A stretch of DNA of 64,000 nt from DASXMT01 sp963803065 (lineage in GTDB: Bacteria; Actinomycetota; Acidimicrobiia; Acidimicrobiales; RAAP-2). The stretch is taken from contig CAWDKW010000005.1 in NCBI GenBank assembly GCA_963803065.1, positions 243,798 to 307,797 on the forward strand, given 5' to 3'. Numbering within the stretch: the first letter of the stretch is position 1; each line of letters opens with the position of its first letter. The notes beneath the pieces are model-generated. The model ran no database searches. It saw only the letters and a program-made list of their open reading frames with translations, and was not told the DNA's origin. The translations under genes were made by a program, and so were the position numbers. Positions 49,888 through 57,184 of this stretch are shown here, in pieces.

Positions 49888-51186
49888 ATGGCCCGGTTCC
49901 TCTTCGCCGTCCCGCCACTCAGCGGACATGTCAACCCGACGGTTGCGGTGGGAGAGGCGTTGACCGCGGACGGCCACGAGGTGGCCTGGGTCGGGCCGCC
50001 GGTTGTCGTGTCGCAGCTCCTTGCCCCAGACGCGCGGCTCTTTCCCGCCGGGGAGGAGTTGGGCGGGGAGACCGTCGCCACGGTGCGCGAGCGGGCGACG
50101 GGCATGCGGGGCCCGGCGGCATTCAAGTTCTTGTGGGAGGAATTCCTCTTGCCGCTGGCCCGTCTGACCGAACCCGGCATCGACCGCGCCGCTGACCAGT
50201 TCGCTCCCGACGTGCTGGTCGCCGACCAGCAAGCCATTGCCGGCGCCATCGTCGCCCGGCGCCGCGGGATCACGTGGGCGACGTCGGCCACCACACCGGC
50301 CGAGCTGTCCCGTCCGTTCGAGCTGCTGCCCAAGGTCGGGGAGTGGGTTCGGCAACTGCTGGTGGACATCCAGCTGGAGATGGGGACCCCGAAGGAGCTC
50401 GCATCACAGGGCGATTTGCGGTTCTCCGACCAGCTGATCCTGGCCTTCACCACCGAGCACCTCATGGGAGCGGCCGCGGCGGCCGTCCCCGCTTCGACCG
50501 CCTTCGTCGGTCCCGCGCTCGGGGGCCGCCCTCAGACGTCGGACTTTCCGTGGGAATGGCTCCGTGACGGAGCCGCATCGATCTTGGTCTCGCTGGGCAC
50601 GGTGAACGTCGGCGCCGGCGACCGGTTCTTTGCCGCCGTCCTCGAAGCGCTCGACGGGCTGACCGTGCCCATGCCGTCGGCCGAGGGCAAGGGGAACAGC
50701 GAAGGCCCGGTGCAAGCGGCAGTCGAGCGCCCGGTCAAAGCGGCAGTCGAGCGCCCAGTGCAAGCGGTCATTGTGGCTCCGCCTGACCGGTTCGCATCGG
50801 CCCCATCCAATGTGCTGGTCCGAGAGTCAGTCCCCCAACTCGAGCTGCTCGGCCATCTCGACGCGGTCGTGTGCCACGGCGGGAACAACACGGTATGCGA
50901 GTCCTTGGGCCAGGGCTTGCCACTAGTGCTCGCCCCGATCCGCGACGACCAACCGATCGTGGCCGAGCAAGTCGTCGAGGCGGGTGCTGGCCTCAGGGTG
51001 CGATTCGGGCGGGTCAAGGCGGCAGAGCTTCGAGCCGTGCTGACAGCGGTGCTCTGCGAAACTCGATATCGGACGGCGGCCAGGGAGATTCAGGAGTCGT
51101 TTCGAGTCGCTGGAGGCGCTTCGGCGGCGGCGCGCCGGCTCGAGACCTTGGCCAGCAGCAGGTCGCGAACAGCCGCGCCAGCCTGA
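49888..51186 (+). CDS. UGT/MGT-type (GT1) glycosyltransferase
   Basis: 432 residues of GT-B fold. The N-terminal acceptor half begins MARFLFAVPPLSGHVNPTVAVGEAL, the classic opening of macrolide and sterol glucosyltransferases. The donor half has SILVSLGTVN and the nucleotide-sugar motif VCHGGNNTVCESLGQGLPLVL followed by DDQPIVAEQVVEAGAG. It would place a sugar on a hydroxyl of a hydrophobic acceptor. As the last gene of the synthase operon (two bases after hydrolase 2), it predicts a glycosylated lipid product. A 24-nt repeat (AAVERPVQ units, about 50705-50770) is inserted after the first strand of the donor half. The frame is intact. Confidence 0.88.
   Translation: MARFLFAVPPLSGHVNPTVAVGEALTADGHEVAWVGPPVVVSQLLAPDARLFPAGEELGGETVATVRERATGMRGPAAFKFLWEEFLLPLARLTEPGIDRAADQFAPDVLVADQQAIAGAIVARRRGITWATSATTPAELSRPFELLPKVGEWVRQLLVDIQLEMGTPKELASQGDLRFSDQLILAFTTEHLMGAAAAAVPASTAFVGPALGGRPQTSDFPWEWLRDGAASILVSLGTVNVGAGDRFFAAVLEALDGLTVPMPSAEGKGNSEGPVQAAVERPVKAAVERPVQAVIVAPPDRFASAPSNVLVRESVPQLELLGHLDAVVCHGGNNTVCESLGQGLPLVLAPIRDDQPIVAEQVVEAGAGLRVRFGRVKAAELRAVLTAVLCETRYRTAAREIQESFRVAGGASAAARRLETLASSRSRTAAPA
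50703..50770 (+). repeat. 24-nt AAVERPVQ-coding repeats in the glycosyltransferase
   Basis: About two and a half copies of GCGGCAGTCGAGCGCCCGGT plus GCAA/CAAA, in frame. Confidence 0.85.
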
Positions 51187-51560
51187 CAAGCGCTGGCGCG
51201 AGCGACCCGTCTCTCCTAGGGAGTCTGGTGGGCCTGCCCGGCCACCGGTCCTCGCTACTGCTTGCGAACTTGCCACGACTCGTCACGGGTCGGGGTTGGC
51301 CCGGGGGAACCGTTGGAGGGCGGTTGGGGCGGTTGGGGCGGTTGGGGCGGTTGGGGCTTACTGGGGCGGTTGGTGCTTATGTGGCTTATATGGCTGTTGT
51401 GGCCTATATGGCTGTTGTGGAGTAGTTCGACGGCTGAGACCCAGAGTCAGACAAGCTGAGACCCAGACTGCTGAGCCCCAGACTGCTGAGCCCCAGACTG
51501 CCGTGGGTCTCGTACGCCCTCCGGGACTAGGGACTCATCGATCCCATGATGTCTGATTGG
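51187..51560. other. Intergenic region with three repeat types
   Basis: No gene is supported. 51315-51375 holds GGGCGGTTGG units in tandem (G-rich, able in principle to form a G-quadruplex). 51370-51420 has GTGGCTTATATGGCTGTT-type repeats. 51435-51500 has GAGACCCAGAC/GAGCCCCAGACTGCT repeats. It separates the lipid operon from the mobile region. Confidence 0.75.
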
Positions 51561-51583
51561 CTGTCATACCCCCCTGTCACACT
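51561..51583 (+). promoter_or_regulatory. Conserved element directly upstream of HNH gene 2
   Basis: Two CTGTCA hexamers at a 13-base period around an ATACCCCC core, 6 nt before the ATG, matching 19 of 23 bases of the element before HNH gene 1. No Shine-Dalgarno sequence lies between element and start codon in either gene. Confidence 0.6.
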
Positions 51584-51589
51584 AAAAGC

Positions 51590-53002
51590 ATGAGTTTGAA
51601 GTCCGCCTCAGATCGACCCGAGGAAGCGGTGCCTGCGGAAACGCGAGCGACCACACCTGGTCCCGCGGATTCTCACATTGGGCTTCGGTCGCGCTTCTCT
51701 TCAGCCATCTCCCTGCTCGAAGAACTGGTCGCTGAGCTCGATCCCGACCTGCTCACGGGAGCCGACGCCGTTGCTGTCTTCGACGATGCGGTACGCATCG
51801 AGAGGCTCGGTGGTGTCGCCCGATTGCGCCTGGCAAAGCGGATCGAGTCTTCGGGAGTGTGCGGCGAGAATGGACACCGCTCAGCTGCCGAGCTCATCGC
51901 CGAGCACAGCGGCACCGACGTCGGCAGCGCACGGGGCACCCTCGAGCTGGCCCAACAGCTCGACGCCTGTCCGGCCACGGCTGATGCCCTTGCCGACGGC
52001 TCGCTCTCTTCGCTTCAAGCCAAAGAGATCGCCGGAGCGGCAACCCTCAATCCCACCAAAGAGAACGAGCTCATCGATACCGCGCGGCGCCAGCCTGTCA
52101 AGACGCTCCGAAACGAATGTCGGAGAGCCAAGGCCAGCAGTGCTGCTTCGGACCCGATGGCGACCTATAAGCGGATCCACAAAGGGCGCTTTCTTCGTCA
52201 TTGGACAGACGAAGAAGGCGCGTTCTGCCTCAAGGCCCGGCTCACCCCGGATCGGGGCGCGAAGGTCGCTGCCGCGCTCGATAGCGAAGCGGACACCATT
52301 TTCGAAGCGGCCCGGAAGGCCGAAAGCCACGAGCCCCTTTCCGCCTATATGGCAGATGCATTGGTCTCATTGGTGACGGGTGAAAGTGCAGCCCAATCAC
52401 CTCAGACCGTCGTCCACGTCCGTGTAGACCACGACGCCCTCCGTCGGGGTTATGTCCAAGACGGCGAGATCTCCGAGATCGCCTCCACCAGTGCTCCGTT
52501 GCCAGTTCCAGTGGTTTCCGACCTGATGACTGACGCCGGGATCAAGGTGATTTTCCACCACGCGGAGGAGATCACGAGGATCTATCACTTCACCCGGACC
52601 ATCAATGCCATCTTGCGTACCGCCCTCGAAGATCGAGATACGCACTGTGTTGTGCCCGGGTGTGGGGCAACGAGGTTCCTACAGATCGACCACACTGAAG
52701 ATTTCGGCAAGGGTGGCCCTACCTGCCTGGCCAATCTGGCCCGATTGTGCAGCTTCCATCATCATCAAAAGACCCTCGAGGGATACATCCTCTGGAAGGA
52801 CGCCCAACAGGACTGGCACTTCGATCCGCCCCCACCGTTCGGCGAAGAAGAGGCGTACGAGAAACACCGACGACGCCTTGGCGTCGTCCACCCCGTCGCC
52901 TGCTCGGGACATGACGCCGACTCCGGCCACAGCGATCGGGCAACGATCCATCGGGTCCCTCGCCACCGCTCGTCTAAGCCTCGAACCACGTGCGTCCAGT
53001 AG
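51590..53002 (+). CDS. DUF222/13E12-repeat HNH endonuclease
   Basis: 470 residues, an intact second member of the family. The DUF222 helical part includes AVFDDAVRIERLGGVARLRLAKRI, SSLQAKEIAGAATLNP and FLRHWTDEEGAFCLKARLTPD. The HNH core is CVVPGCGATRFLQIDHTEDF followed by GGPTCLANLARLCSFHHHQKT. It nicks or cuts DNA, but the biological role of the family is not known; members are multi-copy in actinobacteria. ATG 51590 is preferred over 51557 because the shared upstream element sits exactly 6 nt before it, as in the other copy. Codon use is slightly less GC-rich than in the lipid locus. Confidence 0.85.
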   Translation: MSLKSASDRPEEAVPAETRATTPGPADSHIGLRSRFSSAISLLEELVAELDPDLLTGADAVAVFDDAVRIERLGGVARLRLAKRIESSGVCGENGHRSAAELIAEHSGTDVGSARGTLELAQQLDACPATADALADGSLSSLQAKEIAGAATLNPTKENELIDTARRQPVKTLRNECRRAKASSAASDPMATYKRIHKGRFLRHWTDEEGAFCLKARLTPDRGAKVAAALDSEADTIFEAARKAESHEPLSAYMADALVSLVTGESAAQSPQTVVHVRVDHDALRRGYVQDGEISEIASTSAPLPVPVVSDLMTDAGIKVIFHHAEEITRIYHFTRTINAILRTALEDRDTHCVVPGCGATRFLQIDHTEDFGKGGPTCLANLARLCSFHHHQKTLEGYILWKDAQQDWHFDPPPPFGEEEAYEKHRRRLGVVHPVACSGHDADSGHSDRATIHRVPRHRSSKPRTTCVQ

Positions 53003-53019
53003 CTCGGGGACGCCTGATT

Positions 53020-53480
53020 GCAAAGGAGTGGTCATGACATAACCGAGCGGAAGCTCTCGTCAGCCAGCCGGTGGAAGTCCGGTCCGGGGAGACGCCAAGG
53101 TCCTCGGTAGCGAAGCCTCCGGGTCCGGTTGAGAGGCCGGGGTCGAAGCGGGGTGGAGCAACTGGCCGGTCCGCAGCATGAAGCGAAGTCTGCAGCGTCG
53201 TGAAGGCTTCCCACGTCAGTGGGAAAAGAGGGAGCCGAGCCTGTGTGTTTCTGGCGAAGGCCATGGAAGGCGTCTGGGATCTTGGAGCGGACGCCGAGGG
53301 ACCCTCCGGCGTAGGGGACGTGGAACGGTCAGAAGGGTGGCGAGGGAACTGGAGAGGCCCTACTCGGCCCCGGACCCTGCGGGGGTCGGGAGCGTGCTTG
53401 CCTATAACCGGTGACCCCGGGAAATGGCCGGCAGCCGAGAGGGAGTCGGAGGGGGTTGTTGGCGGCATGACTGCCTGAGC
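53020..53480 (+). ncRNA. Group II intron-like structured RNA remnant (no reverse transcriptase)
   Basis: Downstream of HNH gene 2 comes a 460-base stretch with no plausible gene but the texture of the 5' ribozyme part of bacterial group II introns: CCGGTGGAAGTCCGG, GGTAGCGAAGCCTCCGG, GGGTCGAAGCGGGGTGGAGC, CCGCAGCATGAAGCGAAG, AGAGGGAGCCGAG and GAGGGAGTCGGAG. Many segments pair locally. No maturase follows; the sequence instead runs into the transposon, so the intron was probably cut by that insertion. The exact 5' end is not clear. Other structured-RNA families are possible, and this call rests on remembered resemblance. Confidence 0.45.
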
Positions 53481-53620
53481 ATGTAGGGGTGTCCTTCGGT
53501 CACGGTGTTTGCGGACGCGATTGGACAACCCTGACCTGGCATTGAGGAAGATGAGCGGTCCCTGAACGCGAGGGAGCCCCTCCTCACCAGTTGGCACTGC
53601 GGCGGAGGGGGTCCAGGGCC

Positions 53621-54265
53621 GTGTTTCCACCGGTGTCCATCGTATGGCCTTGTTCGCTGTCCGTCGACGACTACGTGGCGCTCGGCCGGGAGGTTGAGTT
53701 CCCCCGTCCTGACTGTCCGAGCTGTTCGGTCCCGACGTCGCGGTGGTCCGGCTATCGACGCCAGGTTCGAGAGGCTGGGCAGTACTGGAGGATCTGGGTG
53801 CCGAGGGTCCGCTGTGGGCCGTTCAAGGTGACCCATGCCCTGCTCCCGGCCTTTGTGGTGGCCGGACGACTTGATGTGGCCGAGACCATCGGCGCCGTGA
53901 TCGACGAGGTGGTGGGCGGAGACGGAGGAGTCCGTCCGCCGGCCCGTCGCCGGGACGTTCCCCACACCACGGCCCGGGGATGGGTCAGGCGCTTTGTGGC
54001 CCGTGGAGCCGAGCACGCCATCTCCTTCGCCGCGCTCGCCATCGATCTCGGTGCAGAGGTCGTTGGCGAGCTCGGTCGTGTGTCGGCCGATGCGCTCACG
54101 GCCACCCGGTCGGCCTGGCGAGCGGTGTCGGGACTGCCGGGATGGCTCGGTTGTGGCCGCTGGCGGTTCGTCTCTTCGGTCACCGGCGGGACGTTCGTGG
54201 CCACCAACATGAACTCGCCCTACCTGATCGTCGGCAAACGGCGTTTCATGCCTCCTGTCCCATGA
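53621..54265 (+). CDS. DUF6431 transposon-associated protein
   Basis: 214 residues from GTG 53621, preceded by GGCGGAGGGGG; an upstream TTG at 53591 also fits. The family usually opens with VWPCPLSVDDYV and a zinc ribbon; here VWPCSLSVDDYVALGREVE and CPSC are followed by VRCGPFKVTHALLPAFV. Relatives as I recall them have a CxxC before VTHALL, so one cysteine pair appears incomplete. The middle RDVPHTTARGWVRRFVARG looks like a helix-turn-helix. It probably helps transposition by the DDE enzyme encoded next, but its biochemical role is not known. Confidence 0.6.
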   Translation: MFPPVSIVWPCSLSVDDYVALGREVEFPRPDCPSCSVPTSRWSGYRRQVREAGQYWRIWVPRVRCGPFKVTHALLPAFVVAGRLDVAETIGAVIDEVVGGDGGVRPPARRRDVPHTTARGWVRRFVARGAEHAISFAALAIDLGAEVVGELGRVSADALTATRSAWRAVSGLPGWLGCGRWRFVSSVTGGTFVATNMNSPYLIVGKRRFMPPVP

Positions 54266-54293
54266 CCGGGACACCTGAGCGAGGAGAGACGAC

Positions 54294-55648
54294 ATGGAAC
54301 GACCACAACCAGAGGCGGTGGGCCTGCACCGCTGGGCCGTCATCGCCGGGGCGGCCAACGAGCGGTTGAGCCCGGCCGAACGAGGAGTGATGGTGCGGGC
54401 GGCATCGGTGAGGACCCACGCCCATCCCGATGGGACCGACCGCCGCTATTCGAGGGGAACGATCGACCGGTGGATCCGGGAGTGGCGACAAGGAGGCCTC
54501 GCCGCCCTGACCCCCACGCAGCGAGCCGACGCCGGTGCGGTCCGGGCCCATCCCGAGCTGTTCTCCGAGGCGGCAGCACTGCGCCTCGAGGTCCCGGCCC
54601 GCTCGGCGGCCCAGATCGCCCAGATCCTGTTCCACCGCCACGGGATCACGGTGTCCGAGCGGACCATCCGGAGCCAGCTCCGTCGCCGGGGACTCCACTG
54701 TGAAGCCTGGCCGCCGAGCCGGTGGCCTTCGGGCGCTATGAGGCGGACCGGCCCAACGAGCGGTGGATCACCGACGTCCTGGTCGGTCCATTGGTGCCCT
54801 TTCCGAAGACCGCCACATCGGTGAAGGCCAAGTTGTTCCTGATCGTCGATGACCACTCCCGGCTCTTGGTGGACGGCCGGTTCTACGCCCACGAGAACGC
54901 CCGGGCCTGCCAAGATCTGCTGCGCCGAGCCATCGTTCACCGCGGCGTTCCCGATGTGCTGTATGCCGACAACGGGGCGCCGTTCTCCAACGCCTGGCTG
55001 GCCCGGACCACTGCGGTGCTGGCCATCAGGCTGGTCCATTCGAAGCCGTATTCGCCTGAAGGCCGGGGGAAACAAGAGCGGCTGAACCGCTATATCCGAG
55101 AGGCGTTCTTGGCCGAGGCCACCCACCGGGGCATCGAGTCCATCGAGGAGCTGAACGACCTGTTCTCCGCTTGGGCCGAACAGGTCTGCAACCGCCGGGT
55201 CCACGCCGAGACCAACGAGACCCCGATCGCCCGCTTCGAGCGGGGCGGCCCGCACCGCCAGGCCGATCCCGGAAAGCTCCAGGACGCGTTCCGTTGGTCG
55301 ATCACGAGGAAGGTCACCCGGACGGCCACGGTCCCTCTGGAGGGGAACCACTACGCGGTTGACCCCTCCCTTGTCGGGCGGCGGATCGAGCTTCGCTATG
55401 ACCCAGAGGACCTCTCCCGGTTGGATGTGTTCTTCGAAGGTCGGCCGGCCGGGGTGGCCACCCCCTTCGTGATCGGACGCCACACCCACCGTTCGGTCCC
55501 CCAGGCCGCCCGCCCACAACCCGAGGCGACCGGGATCGACTACCTGGGGCTGGTGGCGGCCGCCCACGAGGAGGCGGCCGGGACGGGCCAGAAGGTCGAC
55601 TTCTCCCAGCTCGCCATGTTCGCTCCCCTCGAGGAGGAGAACCGGTGA
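54294..55648 (+). CDS. DDE-type transposase/integrase (one frame break)
   Basis: 451 residues after correction. The N-terminal half has helix-turn-helix segments (YSRGTIDRWIREWRQGGL and ITVSERTIRSQLRRRGL). The catalytic RNase H-like core has Asp in NERWITDVLVG, Asp in LYADNGAPF and Glu in KQERLNRYI about 35 residues later, followed by a Mu-type beta-barrel region (AVDPSLVGRRIELRYDPEDL). The reading frame is broken at about 54706, where CCTGG stands for an expected CCCTGG between HCEA and AEPVAFGRYEADRP; adding one base gives 452 codons. It could be a dead copy or a base-call error. The stop overlaps the ATPase start. Confidence 0.75.
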
Positions 55649-56241
55649 GCCGGGCCAGCTGGGTCAGCCACTTCGGCCTGTCGCGCACGCCGTTCGGCAA
55701 GTCCATCGCGGCCAAGGACCTGTTCGCCCGCCAAGCCCATGGTGAAGCGGTGGCCCGCATCAACTTCTGTGTGGTCGAGTCCGCCCTCGGGGTCATCACC
55801 GGTGATGTCGGAGCGGGCAAGACCGTCTCGGTCCGAGCGGCCGTCAGTGCTCTCGATGCCACCCGCCACCAGGTCATCTACGTGGCCAACCCGGCCTTTG
55901 GCACCCGAGGACTCTACGTCACCATCGTCCGGGCCCTGGGGGCTGAACCGAGGTATCAGCGAGCAGAGCTCATGGCCCAAGCGGCCGACCTCTTGGAGGC
56001 AGAAGAGTCAGAACGACACCGCCGGGTGGTCATGGTCGTCGACGAGGCCCACCTGCTCGGTCCCGACCAATTAGAGGAGCTCCGTCTCCTGACCAACTCC
56101 CAGATGGACTCGGCATCACCGTTCGCCGGCATCCTCTTGGGCCAGCCCACGCTCAGCCGCCAGCTGCGCATGGGCATGTTCGCCGCTTTGGACCAACGCA
56201 TCGCCACCCGGTTCACCATCAAGGCCAGGTGGCGGAGGTAG
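55645..56241 (+). CDS. AAA ATPase of the transposon (ExeA/TniB-like), C-terminally truncated
   Basis: 198 residues, where about 270 would be normal. It starts VSRASWVSHFGLSRTPFGKS, has Walker A GDVGAGKTVSVRA and Walker B VVMVVDEAHLLG, and the sensor region SPFAGILLGQPTLSRQLRMG. After RIATRFTIKA the family sequence should continue MDLAESANYLRHHL; instead RWRR and a stop follow, because the next 38 bases are inverted. Proteins of this type use ATP to pick targets and activate the DDE transposase. The missing tail would normally complete the lid domain, so this copy is probably inactive. Confidence 0.75.
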   Translation: MSRASWVSHFGLSRTPFGKSIAAKDLFARQAHGEAVARINFCVVESALGVITGDVGAGKTVSVRAAVSALDATRHQVIYVANPAFGTRGLYVTIVRALGAEPRYQRAELMAQAADLLEAEESERHRRVVMVVDEAHLLGPDQLEELRLLTNSQMDSASPFAGILLGQPTLSRQLRMGMFAALDQRIATRFTIKARWRR

Positions 56242-56528
56242 TTGGCCGATTCGGCCAAATCCATGTGTTCGAAGATGTCGATGTCGAGCGTGTCATCGCT
56301 GGGTCCGCGGTAGTCGGCCCAGGTGTCCACCATGTGGAAGCGGATGCGGTAGAGCGTCTCGCGGCGGCCGTCGAGGCGGCCCCATGCCTCGTCCTCGGGA
56401 ATGACGTAGGGATTGAGCAGGTTCACGACGACGCCGGTGTGGCCCCTGATGTAACCGGGAACGCGGGAGTGGAACAGGGTTCGACGGTCAGCGACCCTGA
56501 CCTTCTCGCCGAGGGCAAAGCGGCTCAT
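55956..56528 (-). CDS. Thiocyanate hydrolase alpha / nitrile hydratase beta C-terminal-like subunit, 3' end replaced
   Basis: The authentic part is 56528 down to about 56265 (88 residues): the SH3-like barrel FALGEKVRVADRRTLFHSR, VPGYIRGHTGVVVNLL, PEDEAWG and YRIRFHMVDTWADYRG, ending in TLDIDIFEH. This matches the small alpha subunit of cobalt thiocyanate hydrolases and the C-terminal half of nitrile hydratase beta. From 56264 on, the frame runs through the inverted transposon piece and antisense ATPase to a stop at 55956, so the last few native residues are lost. The start ATGA overlaps the beta-like gene. The catalytic cobalt-binding subunit, expected next, is absent from the window. Confidence 0.6.
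   Translation of the reverse strand: MSRFALGEKVRVADRRTLFHSRVPGYIRGHTGVVVNLLNPYVIPEDEAWGRLDGRRETLYRIRFHMVDTWADYRGPSDDTLDIDIFEHMDLAESANYLRHLALMVNRVAMRWSKAANMPMRSWRLSVGWPKRMPANGDAESIWELVRRRSSSNWSGPSRWASSTTMTTRRCRSDSSASKRSAAWAMSSAR
56227..56264 (-). other. 38-bp inverted segment at the transposon/host junction
   Basis: Read on the minus strand it encodes MDLAESANYLRH, exactly the continuation expected of the plus-strand ATPase after FTIKA, and in the right codon phase. It contains the palindrome TTGGCCGATTCGGCCAA (56242-56258). Confidence 0.6.
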
Positions 56529-56965
56529 GGCTCGACCGAGCTTTGGGAGCGGATCTCGTCCCTTTTTGCATCCAGCTGGTCCTGTGTGATCAGCCCCTTC
56601 TCGACTAGCTGATGGGCGGCGGCCAAGGCCCACTTCTCGTAGTAGGTCAGCGACCCGTAGATGCTCTGGCCCATGTCCTCGATGGCCCGGCGCTTCTCCT
56701 CCGTGCTGATGACTTTGCGCCACGCCAGACACTCCAAGGTGGCATGGCAGCGCTTTTCCCAGGGTGCCAGCTCGTGGTCGGTGATCGACATTGGTTCGGC
56801 GGGCATGCCACCAATGTCGCTGACCAGCCTTGGCAAGTCTGCGTGCGGGTTCCCTGACGTGCCCAGCAGCTTAAACCGAGTGATGGAATCGAGGCCGGTT
56901 GTGCGGCGGGTATTCGATGGCCTTTGGCCCCGGGCGGGTGACGGTGCAGGGACGGACCGTATCAA
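56525..56965 (-). CDS. Thiocyanate hydrolase beta / nitrile hydratase beta N-terminal-like subunit
   Basis: 146 residues. The conserved stretch SDIGGMPAEP, then ELAPWEKRCHATLECLAWRK, DMGQSIYGSLTYYEKW and QLVEKGLITQDQLD resembles ScnB of thiocyanate hydrolase, in which nitrile hydratase beta is split into two genes. The following gene is the matching second half, with ATGA overlap. Together they would support a cobalt catalytic subunit that hydrolyses thiocyanate or nitriles; that subunit is missing here. The first 35 residues are Pro/Arg-rich and the true start may be later. GC is lower than in the left part of the window. Confidence 0.6.
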   Translation of the reverse strand: MIRSVPAPSPARGQRPSNTRRTTGLDSITRFKLLGTSGNPHADLPRLVSDIGGMPAEPMSITDHELAPWEKRCHATLECLAWRKVISTEEKRRAIEDMGQSIYGSLTYYEKWALAAAHQLVEKGLITQDQLDAKRDEIRSQSSVEP

Positions 56966-57184
56966 TGGGATTGATGCGCCTTATAGGTGGCCCAAAATCT
57001 CGGCCACGGGGCCACCGCAACAAGATTCTGTCCTCCAATTGTTGGGGCAAGGCAGCGCTCAAGGATCTGTAACGGATAACGAATCTTGACCAACGCAGGG
57101 ACACCGAAATCCATCTTCAGTCCTCTGCGGAGACTTTGGCGCCCGTCCGCCACGGATTCATGCTCGACGAAGGACGTTGATACG

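Larger units (their letters stand above)
53591..56264 (+). mobile_element. Three-gene transposon (DUF6431 / DDE transposase / AAA ATPase), 3'-truncated
   Basis: Gene order and the short spacings (28 bases, then a GTGA overlap) follow a known actinobacterial/firmicute transposon layout: a DUF6431 zinc-ribbon protein, a DDE integrase-like transposase and an ExeA/TniB-like ATPase. The ATPase stops short at 56241, where a 38-base inverted piece joins non-element DNA. The terminal inverted repeats were not found, so the left limit is approximate. Confidence 0.7.

Noticed and set aside
53003..53480. OMEGA/IscB-like system made of HNH gene 2 and the adjacent RNA
   Set aside because: The HNH protein is of the DUF222/13E12 type with no RuvC or bridge-helix features, and the RNA lies downstream, so an RNA-guided nuclease is not supported.
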